DNA from: Cochliopodium minus
Lineage: Eukaryota > Discosea > Himatismenida > Cochliopodiidae
Assembly: GCA_024220525.1 (NCBI GenBank)
Contig: JAMYWO010000515.1
Span: 1 to 20,221, forward strand
Reading direction: 5' to 3'
Length of the DNA: 20,221 nt
Shown piece after piece: positions 1 to 8,376 of the stretch. The translations under genes were made by a program, and so were the position numbers. The stretch's first letter is position 1. Every line of letters begins with the position of its first letter. The notes beneath the pieces are model-generated. The model was not told where the DNA came from. It worked only from the letters and a program-made list of their open reading frames with translations, and searched no databases.

Positions 1-151
1 TTATTTTATTTTTTATTTTTTATTTATTATTTTTTTTATTTTTATTTTTTTTATTTTTATTCATTATTTATTTTTTATTTTATTTTACATTTTATTTTAT
101 TTTTTATTATTTATTTTCATATTTATTTTTTATTTTTTATTATTTTTTTTA
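1..151. repeat. AT low-complexity stretch at the left edge
   Basis: About 150 bases of T-rich runs broken by single A residues, with no coding potential. It lies just beyond the last coding bases of the LRAT-like gene. It is T-rich on the plus strand, whereas the introns of the larger minus-strand genes in this window are mostly A-rich on the plus strand. This slightly favours 3' flanking DNA over another intron of that gene. Confidence 0.6.
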
Positions 152-1340
152 TTATTTTTTTACTTTGAAAATGTCTTGGGCGAAATGTTGACAATTACAA
201 TGTTTTAAATCATATTTTTTATCACAGTTGTATCTTTGAATGACTTCACAAATCTTTTTTCTTATTTCTGGTGTATTGTCCAACACTGGCACCATCTCCT
301 CTTCTTTATTTTGCTTTTTTGAAAAAATAAATAAAATAAAAAATAAAATAAAAAAAAAAATAAAAATAAATAATATAAAATAAAATAAAATATAAAATAA
401 AAAATAAAAAATAAAATAAAATGTAAAATAAAATAAAAAATATTGAATATATATATAAATAAAAAAATATTATTTGAAATTTTTTTTTTTATTTATTTTT
501 GTACGGGATAAAAAACAGCTGTAGCATTGGAACCTTCATATCCTTTCACCAAAACCATTCTGTCTTATATTATTCAAAAAAAAAAAAAAAAAAATTTTTT
601 TTTTTACCCAGAGTCGTACCAATGCACCATTTTATCTTTCAAAAAAAAAAAAAAATTAAGAAAAATAAAATGTAAAATGTAACAATTTTTTGTTATTTTT
701 ATTTTTTTTATTTTTTTAAATTAGATAATAAATGATTTTTTTTTTTTTTTTTTTACCACTTATTTGTACAGCCAAGTGAGAAGTTCCAACTTCAGAGTAA
801 AAATTAGCAATGAATCCTTTTATCTTCTTCGTTACTGTGTTCAAGTTTGATTTCCTTTTGATTTCAAATTTTGAAAAAAAATTTTTTTTTTTTTTGAATT
901 TTTTTCTTTGAATATTTGATTATAATGAATGGTTATAATAAAGGGATGAATATAAATATGTGATTAATTATCTATAATTTGATTTGTATTTTTTGTATTC
1001 TTAATTTTTTCTCAATTTGAAATTTTTTTTGTTTCATTTATTGAATAGGAAATGAAGATAGAATTTGAAAAAATTAAACTTACACAACATATAATCTAAT
1101 TACGAACAAATCATGATTTCCATTAAGAACGGTATCGAATATTAATTTCTCGATCGCTTCCAAATTTGTGAATCCTTGAAAGATTTCTTCAGGTATTTCT
1201 TCATTATCAGCAATTTTGTTTTCTTTTGAATGGCTTGAAGCATTTCTGATAAATTCACAAACATTCTTCCTTCCATTTTTATATTGTTCAGGAATAAGGT
1301 TTTTGTATTTATCATCAAGAGTGTTTGGTTTCTTTGACAT
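152..1340 (-). CDS. LRAT-like (NlpC/P60 superfamily) cysteine hydrolase or acyltransferase, 5 exons
   Basis: I join exons 1340-1084, 854-757, 635-608, 559-505 and 313-164 on the minus strand; every junction is GT..AG and the phases fit, giving 196 aa. A frame-open read-through after 164 adds VKK and a stop at 152; alternatively a further exon lies off the left edge. The N-terminal ~85 residues (MSKKPNTLDDKYK...) are not recognised. The core shows the order typical of the lecithin:retinol acyltransferase (LRAT) family: His112 in 'GTSHLAVQI', a second His123 in 'KMVHWYDSG' 11 residues later, then Cys187 in 'HCNCQHFAQDIF'. Known LRAT-like enzymes use such a His-His-Cys set for thiol acyl transfer or lipid hydrolysis, so catalysis by Cys187 is plausible. 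No signal peptide is visible, and substrate and partner are unknown. A related circularly permuted cysteine-peptidase fold such as PPPDE is the main alternative. A decayed copy of exon 1 lies near 4495. Confidence 0.72.
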
Positions 1341-1474
1341 TGAATTGGAATTTGATTTTATTTTTTGTTTTTCAAATCAATTTAAATTGAAAAGATTGAA
1401 AATAATTAAAATATGTTAACATAATATGTTGGTTTCTACGCTATAAAAATTTAATCAAATCTCAAATTTGTAAT

Positions 1475-2729
1475 TTAAATAAATTTGAGAAAATGGAGCA
1501 TGTTGTTAGTGTTGTTGGTAGATTCTTTGTATTGGCTCAAAAAAACTTTTTTTGGAATCACGAGTAGATTCAGAGGATATTCAACATTTCTATCATCAAA
1601 ACTCTTGACAAGGTAATCTCCCTCTTTTCCTTCAATCATTGATCCAGCAGATTGGATTTTGAAATCTTTCTGGATAAAGAAAAAAAAAATGAGTAAAAAT
1701 TTGTTGGATCAATAAGGAAGTTGATGATTCCTTTAAAAGAGATTAAGGAATTAATTATCAATTATATTTTTAATTACATGCACAGAAACAGCAAAAATAC
1801 CCTTGTTGGATTTGTTTGGAAAATATTTCAAGGATTCATTCTTCTTTTGATCAGAAGGGAGATAATAGGTATTGATATCTTCCGATTTCATTGTCCATTT
1901 CACACCAGAGAGTCCAATACAAGAAACTAAAGAAAGATCGAAAGAAAATAAGCTTAAATTGAAGGTAATTTCAAAAAGAAAATTGAACCATTTGATTGAT
2001 CAAGATGTTCAATATGGATGGGATATTGCAAGGTATAATGTTTCCATAATTTTCTATTGTTGAAATAATTGCAAATTTTGTTGTTGGGGTTCAAATAGGA
2101 GGATGCAGATTCTTCTGATTGCCATTTTCCTTTCCATTCTTTGATGGGAGGCAGTGTTTTATAGACTTTATCCTCACAGAAGTTTTTTACAGCCTTGAAT
2201 CTTGAAGAGTAGATATCGTTTTTATCTTCTGCCAAAGTTTTATCACTTCCTATTGGTTTGAAAATTGGATCGAATCCAAAACCTGGGCCTAAAAAAAAGT
2301 TTGGTTGTAAAAACTCATTTTAATTTGAAAATAAAATTGAAATTTTTTACTTGTGCTTGTTGTTGAAGGTTCCACTATATATCCTTCGGTTACTCCTTGA
2401 AATATCTTTACCTTATTGTTGACCAAAATTGCCAATAAAACTCTCCAAGTGGCCTTTTTACCGAGATAAATCTGCATATTTTTCAAAATCCATTTAATAT
2501 TGATCCCATTTTCTTCATTCCCCTCGATTTCTAATGAAGTATCTTCTGCTATTATCCCTTCCCCCAAACTACTTGCTTTATGAGCAACCACTTGATAGGG
2601 AGATGCAATTATTTCTTGTTGATCGATTCTGGATACATTCAATTCAAATCCAAATTGTTTGAACATCCTTTGGAATTCTTTAAATTTGCCAACATTGGAT
2701 GTATTTAATTTTATTTTTTTGGGATTCAT
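1475..2729 (-). CDS. Ham1/ITPase-family non-canonical purine NTP pyrophosphatase with C-terminal extension
   Basis: Four exons (2729-2351, 2288-1989, 1926-1778, 1669-1475) encode 340 aa with matching phases. The first ~165 residues are Ham1-like: 'TSNVGKFKEF' at 10-19 (the family's T-x-N-x-G-K-x-x-E signature), 'AEDTSLEIEG' at 61-70 with the metal-site acidic residues, 'SPGFGFDPIF' at 127-136 and 'KTLAED...YSSRFKA' at 143-159. The family hydrolyses ITP, XTP and dITP to monophosphates, cleansing the nucleotide pool in the cytosol. 'GINIKWIL' after the acidic motif resembles a bacterial-type subfamily more than human ITPA (from memory). Family members usually have ~190 residues; here ~170 more follow that I cannot assign (about 171-340, including exons 3 and 4). 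The donor of intron 2 (GTTCAA) is weak, so the extension depends on that splice. The start is the ATG at 2729, 46 bases after the ATPase stop codon. Confidence 0.82.
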
Positions 2730-2775
2730 TTTTTTATATTTATTTTTTTTTCATTAATTTTATAATATTTTTAAT

Positions 2776-4147
2776 TCATTTTTTATTCTTCTGTTCATTT
2801 ATTTCTTCACAAACTTTATCAACTATTTCTTTATTTGGGAATTCCTTCCTTGTATGTTTTTTGAATGAAAGGCGCGTAATTTCATAATTTCGGAGGTTTG
2901 TTTGAACAGATGACCACATTTTCCAATCGAGAATGTGAAGTTTTCTATGCAGTTCGTATTCATGATGACGCATTGAGATTCGAAAAAACAAATTAGATTT
3001 CTCAAATGTTGGGAAAACATTATCAAAATCATTTCCATTTATGTAAGTTGTTGGTGAATCTTTATTTTTCTGATAAGAAAAATTAGTTTCTTTAATCTTT
3101 TTGTTAATTCTGTCCCAAAAGTGATATGAAAGATCCAATGGGTTTCCTCCAAGGTGGTAAGAAACTCTTAACAACAATTCTGCCATTAGTGCTTCTTTTA
3201 TGGATTGCTTTTTATCATCAGTAATCGCATCCTCTTCTTTTAAGAGTCCTTTGCTCATAATATCAGAGAATGTTGAAGGTGGAGTGTAGCAGCCCAGAAG
3301 GATGTTTTCAATTTTATATTCTTCAGTTTTATCATTCAACATCTTTTTTTCCATTCTTTTTTCCAATCTCTTCAGCATCTTCATTAATTCAACCATATCC
3401 CCTCCAATCGTGTTTGTTATTTTTTCCACTACAATTTTTTTATTCCCTCCAAGTTTATTTAGGAAAGGGACAGAATTACTGAGCATTTGGGCAACCTCTT
3501 CATCGGAATGTCTCCTATAAATAAACTCTTCTTTTCTTGAAGTTCCAGATAATTGACCAAAAGTGGGCACCTTGCTGAGTTCGCTTACTGTCAAAATAAC
3601 AATCAATTTATTTTCTGAAACCAATTGCATCAAGTCATTCAAGATCATTCTGATATTCTCAGGTAATATATCTGTTGTTATATAACAGTGGATGTCCTCC
3701 ATTAGTATTATTGGAATTGGTATTTTTTGACCCTCTTCAATTTCCTTATTAATTTCTTCAATTGTTGCAATTATCAAAGGTATTGCAATTTCTTTTTCCA
3801 ATACTTCCATGGTCACACCCATTTGTCTCAGAAAAGATTCTTCTATTTTTGTTGGTTTTCCCTCAGCACTTCTGAATTTGAATGATATTACATTGGGCCT
3901 CCCTTTTAGTATTTCATGAATTGCTGTTGTTTTTCCTAAAATAAATTGAGATTGTTTTCATATATTATTAAATTATAAATGATTTACCTATCCCATTTGG
4001 TCCTTGAATAATGTACATTCCCTCTGGTATGGGTTCTTCCAATATTTCTTGTAATTTTTTGTGTGGAATGATAGTTCCATATTTTTGTGCCAAAGGTTTT
4101 ATTCCTTCTTTAAATTTGTTTTTGATTTGAGGAATATAGGTCTCCAT
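2776..4147 (-). CDS. P-loop ATPase (archaeal-ATPase/STAND-like), function unknown
   Basis: Two exons (4147-3988 and 3935-2776) separated by a 52-base intron give 439 aa. The intron splits the Walker A motif: 'GPNGIG' ends exon 1 and 'KTTAIHEIL' opens exon 2 (residues 49-63). A Walker B-like strand 'IPIILMEDIH' lies near 127-136, followed by a hydrophobic strand 'LIVILTVSE' that could be a sensor segment. A basic, coiled-coil-prone helix (about 255-275) and an unassigned C-terminal half follow. The overall look is of a solitary P-loop NTPase of the STAND/archaeal ATPase type, not an ABC transporter, since I see no signature 'LSGGQ'. The start is the first in-frame ATG; an upstream ATG at 4264 could be used through a ~30-base intron, which seems too short. 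It is tightly spaced with the Ham1-like gene downstream (46 bases). Function is not inferred. Confidence 0.75.
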
Positions 4148-4481
4148 CTTATAATTCCCATATTCATTAAATTTAACTTTTATTTCTTCAATTTCTTTCT
4201 TCTTTATATATTTATGAAATTAACCTTTTTCAATTTTGGGAAAGGAAGATACTAGAAATTCCATTGCAAATAAAATTTGGAGATTTAAATCTTANGTTTG
4301 TGAGGAAATCAAAAAGGATCAAACTAATCTCATAAGATAGAATAAATCAAGAGATTCATTAACCTCTTAATCTTCTTTGTTTAATTCCTCAATTTATTTA
4401 AGTGGAAAAAATCGTGCCAAAAAAATTTCAAAAAAAAATTATTGCAATAACTAACTCTATTTAAATCTCATTATACTCATC
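4148..4481. other. Intergenic DNA upstream of the ATPase gene
   Basis: AT-rich DNA between the ATPase start and the decayed LRAT-like copy. It contains one ambiguous base (n at 4295) and no supported gene. A short open stretch from an ATG at 4264 (minus strand) reads about 14 codons before a stop and could only join the ATPase through a very short intron. The promoter of the ATPase gene should lie here, but I see no clear element. Confidence 0.5.
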
Positions 4482-4682
4482 AAATTTCAATTCAATGTCC
4501 AAAAAACTGAATCTATTGGATGAAAAATATAAAGAAATGATTCCTGAATATTTAATTATTTTTCAATTTACAATCAAAATTATTTTTTATCTGATTCACA
4601 TTCTAATGAGAATTATTTGGTCGTATGAAAAGAAAACAAAATTGCAGATATCCTTGAAAGATTAAATAAAATTTGAGAGAAA
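4482..4682 (+). pseudogene. Decayed inverted copy of exon 1 of the LRAT-like gene
   Basis: On the plus strand, the ATG at 4495 opens 'MSKKLNLLDEKYKEMIPE', clearly related to 'MSKKPNTLDDKYKNLIPE' of the minus-strand LRAT-like gene at 1340. The match also covers the bases just before the ATG (TCAAATTTCAATTCA here, TCAAATTCCAATTCA there). About 60 bases of the parent are then missing or scrambled. A second matching block begins around 4631 (AAAAGAAAACAAAATTGC), but it is in a different frame from the ATG, and no GT donor lies between the two blocks to rescue it. The frame from the ATG stops at 4665 after 56 codons of hydrophobic residues. None of the later catalytic exons is present. I read this as a truncated, frameshifted paralogue fragment. 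Confidence 0.75.
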
Positions 4683-4723
4683 AGATATAATTTAATTTAA
4701 TTTAATATAAAAAAGAAGGAAAA

Positions 4724-7700
4724 TTAGTTTTCTTCTTCCTCAGCAAAAGTGATGTTGTTGCTAAGCTCGTTTTGCGTGGAGCTGACCACCTTTGTACCGC
4801 AAAGAATAGAACCCCAACCAATCAAACGCCAATGTCTGTCGACACGACGAGAGATAGCGATTTTTTCGTTGACTTTACTACACACAGGTCTTGCGAGGGA
4901 GATGATTGCCAAATCTTCTCTGACTGCAGAAACAGTACCTCCTGTACTAGTTGATCCAACGTTGATCATCCTATTTTTCAAAAAAATATGTAAAAAAAAA
5001 AATCAAAAAATCAAAAAAAAAAATATGTAAAAAAAAAAAATAAAACGTAGAAAAGTTTAAAAATTAAAAAAATGTTACAAAGCTTCTCCTCTGCTGATTT
5101 TTTTGACTTTGATCTTTTTGTTGTCACCTTCTTTGATACCCAAGAGACGACTCAAAAGAAAGAAACTGATTTCGATTTTGACAAAAACGTCTGGCAAAGT
5201 TCCTGTATTTCAAAGAGAAAAAAAAATTAAAAAAAATAAATTAAAAAAAATAATTTAAAAAAAATAAATTTAAAAATTCATTATTATATTTAAAAAAAAG
5301 ATTATGTTACCTTCTTGTCCAAGGACTTGTCCAACAAGACGATCAGCTCTGCACAAGGTAGGATCGATGTTTGTACCTACTCCGATCAAACCACCAGGGA
5401 CACTACAAAAATAAAAAAAATAAAATTAAAAAATTTTAAAAATAAAATATAAATATTAAAAATATTAAAATAAAAATATTAAAATAAAAATAAAAATAAA
5501 AAACAAAAAAAAAAAAATTACGCATATTGGAGTTGATTTGCTTCAGCAAACAAAGATTCGATGCGGGAGTAGATAGGGGAACATTGGAAGTGACCAGCAG
5601 AGTCAGAGGTGACGACACCTGGTTTCACCTCGATTCTGTCTCCGATCTTCAACACTCCTTGTGTGATGGACCCTCCTAAAAAAAATAAAAAAAAATTTTT
5701 AAAAGAAAAAATAAGAATAAGAAATAAAAATAAAAAAAAAATTAAATATGAAAAAGTAAAAAATAAAAAAAATAAAAAATAATAAAAAATATAAAAAATA
5801 AAAAATAATAAATAATAAAAAATAAAAAAAATAAAAAATAAATAATAAAAATGAATAATAAAAAAATAAAAAAATGAAATAAAAATTCTAAATGAATAAA
5901 AAATAAAAATCAAAAAAATAAAAAATGAATAATAAAAATGAAATAAAAATTATAAATGACAAATGTTACCAGCAACACCTCCTTTGATTTTGTCGATGGA
6001 GGTACCTGGTTTGTTGACGTCGAAGGAACGGATGACAATCAAACGAGGAGGCTCCAAGAAGAGACGCTCAGGGATGGGGATGTTCTTCACCAAATTCTCG
6101 CACAAGACGTCAATGTTGTATCCCTAAAACAAAAAATAAATAAAAAATAAAAAAATAAAAAAATAAAAAAAAAAAAATAATAAAATTAAAAAATAAAATT
6201 AAAAAAAAAATGAAAAAAAAAATATTTTACTAATTGAGCAGAGACGGGGATGATAGGGGAACCGTCTGCGATGGTCATTTGGATGAATTGTAAAATTTGT
6301 TTGTAGTGCTCGGTTGCGTCGCTGTCTCTCACCAAATCGATTTTGTTCTAATAATACATAAAAAAATGTGATGAACAAAAAAAAAAGTAAAAATTAATAA
6401 AAAAAATAAAAAATAAAAAATAAAAAAATAAAAATAAAAAATAAATAAAATTATAAAAAAAATGAAAATAAATAAAAAAATAAAAAAAAAATGTAATTTT
6501 TACTTGTAAAATGAAAACTTTTTTGAGTTTCATCAACTCAATAGCAGCCAAGTGCTCACTGGTTTGGGGTTGAGGACAGGTTTCGTTGGCTGCGATGAGC
6601 AACAATGCTGCGTCCATGACTGCAGCTCCTGTAGACAAAAAAAAAGTTTAAAAAAAAAATTTTATAAATAATTTTTAATTATTTAAATTTGAGAACAAAA
6701 AATATGAAATTAATTCAAAAATAAATAAAAATAAATAAAAATAAAAAAATAAAAAAAAATAAAAAAAAATAACTACAATCAAAATAAAAAATTAAAAATA
6801 AATAAAATAAAAATAAAATGAAATGAAAAAAATATTCAAATAAAAAATAAAAAAATGTTGGAAAAAATAAAAATAAATGATAAAGAATAAAAACAAATAA
6901 AATAAAATGAAATGAAATGAAAAATATTCAAAAAAAAATAAATAAAAAATATAAAAATAAAAAAATAATAAAAAAATTTTAGTAAAAAAAAAAAGAAAAA
7001 ATTACCGGTCAACATGGTGGCCATCAAGATATCGTGACCAGGACAATCGACAAAGGAGACGTGACGTTGCAATTGCAAGGTTCCTTCACAACCTTCGATT
7101 TCGCATTTGGGGTTGTCTGATTTGCTGGAACCGAAAGATCTGTAGCATTTTGGTCTGGGACATTTGTTACATTTGTATATTTTGGCGTTGGCATATCCCA
7201 ACTTGATGGTGATGTTTCTTACCAACTCGGTACTGTGTTTTACAGTCTATTCAAAAAATGAAAGAAAATTAATTTGAATGATAAATTTAAAAAAAAAAAA
7301 AAATAATAAAAAAAAAATAAAAAATTAATTATGTCATGATAATGACAATTAAAAATTTGTTTGTAAAAATGATTGATAAAAGGATCAATATTAAACACAA
7401 ATTATAATATGATTAGTTGAATGGTATAGGATCTTATATTATAAGGCCAGATTAAAATTCTGAAACAAAAAAAATTTGATTATCAAATATTATAACATTA
7501 TTATAAATTTATTGAAAGACAATAGAATATAATTTAATTGATGAGCTATAAATTTTTGCAAAAATAAATTTGCCTTTAAATATATACACTGCATTATTTT
7601 TGAAGATTAATTATCCTTTTTATATATACTCATTAATTATTAATCATATTTATAAAAATTGGAAGAGAAAGATGAGATCTCTTCCAATTTACAAGGAAAT

Positions 7701-8015
7701 GAAAATATATATTTATTTTTTGGGAAAATTCTTTACTTTAACACCACTGATTGCTTTTACAATAGTAGATTTACCATGGGCCACATGACCAATAGTACCT
7801 TTAATAAATAATATGGTTTTTAAATAAATATTCTCAATTTTTTAATGTTTGTTAGAACCTATATTGATGGTTGCTTGTCTGGAAATTACATTGGGGGTCA
7901 ATGGGGTCAATGTTGAGATATCCAAAGTCTTTAAATCTTGTACAGAAAGATCATCTTTAGTATTTTTCAATGAATCGAGATCCTCGACAAAAAATTCAGT
8001 TACTGTTTCTTCCAT
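4724..8015 (-). CDS. eIF2G: Translation initiation factor eIF2 subunit gamma
   Basis: The GTP-binding subunit of eIF2, which carries initiator Met-tRNA to the 40S ribosome. Ten exons: 8015-7859, 7798-7737, 7246-7006, 6628-6504, 6347-6231, 6123-5970, 5675-5522, 5402-5311, 5202-5079, 4970-4724. All nine introns keep phase and give 490 aa, normal for the family. Motifs: '[19 protein letters not shown]' leading into G1 'GHVAHGKST' (56-64); a cysteine cluster C99, C102, C107, C121, C126 in the zinc-knuckle insert; G3 'DCPGH' (140-144); G4 'NKID' (196-199); then beta-barrel domains II ('[20 protein letters not shown]') and III, ending '[12 protein letters not shown]'. Intron 2 is unusually long (490 bases) and holds a hairpin. 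Intron 1 uses a GTTCTA donor. Codon use becomes richer in C-ending codons from exon 3 onward. It neighbours IleRS, another translation gene on the same strand. Confidence 0.97.
7656..7690. repeat. Perfect 13-bp inverted repeat inside eIF2-gamma intron 2
   Basis: The arms AAATTGGAAGAGA (7656-7668) and TCTCTTCCAATTT (7678-7690) are perfect reverse complements around a 9-base loop. This could form a stem in the pre-mRNA. It is unusual because the stem contains G/C pairs in an otherwise almost pure A/T intron. Confidence 0.85.
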
Positions 8016-8376
8016 TTTTGATATATTTTACTTTTATGCTTTTATATTTTTGTGTGGTTATTTAAATCTTTGGGATAAAAAAAATGGAGTAAGATGTAAG
8101 TTTTATTTGTGTTTTCCAATTAATGAAAAGAAGTCTTCCAATTATTAATTTACCCTTAAAATGAATTAAGTGTTTCAAATGATTATCTTCTTATTTTTTT
8201 TAATTTTTTTTTTTGATTTTTTTCTCACATTTTATTTCTTCTTTTAATTTAACTTTTAAGAGATCTCTTATAAGCTTCTCTATGGATGAAACAAAAATGA
8301 TTGAAATATTTGTCAAATAAATTTAATGAGAGAATTTAAATAAGATTAAATATGAAAGAAATTTTGAGATAGGAGA
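8016..8376. promoter_or_regulatory. Intergenic region: eIF2-gamma promoter and IleRS 3' flank
   Basis: About 360 bases without a gene. It holds T-rich tracts, the block CTCACA at 8224-8229, and a perfect 14-bp palindrome TAAGAGATCTCTTA at 8257-8270, about 240 bases upstream of the eIF2-gamma start. The CTCACA and TTAAGAGATC blocks recur upstream of IleRS with nearly the same spacing. Promoter function is inferred from position. Confidence 0.5.

Noticed and set aside
4223-4264. Upstream ATG for the ATPase with an extra 5' exon
   Set aside because: It would need an intron of about 30 bases, shorter than any other in the window (the shortest supported is 48). The ATG at 4147 is preferred.
7411-7463. 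tRNA-like pattern (TAGTTGAATGGTATAGG, then a possible anticodon arm and a CAGA/TCTG arm)
   Set aside because: It resembles D, anticodon and T arms, but the anticodon stem is imperfect, the variable region is missing, the T-loop lacks its usual C, and no 7-bp acceptor stem can be formed. A covariance tRNA search would settle whether it is a relic.
7570-7788. Plus-strand 72-codon open frame
   Set aside because: It covers the eIF2-gamma intron 2 hairpin and is antisense to the confident G1-motif exon; it has no recognisable features.
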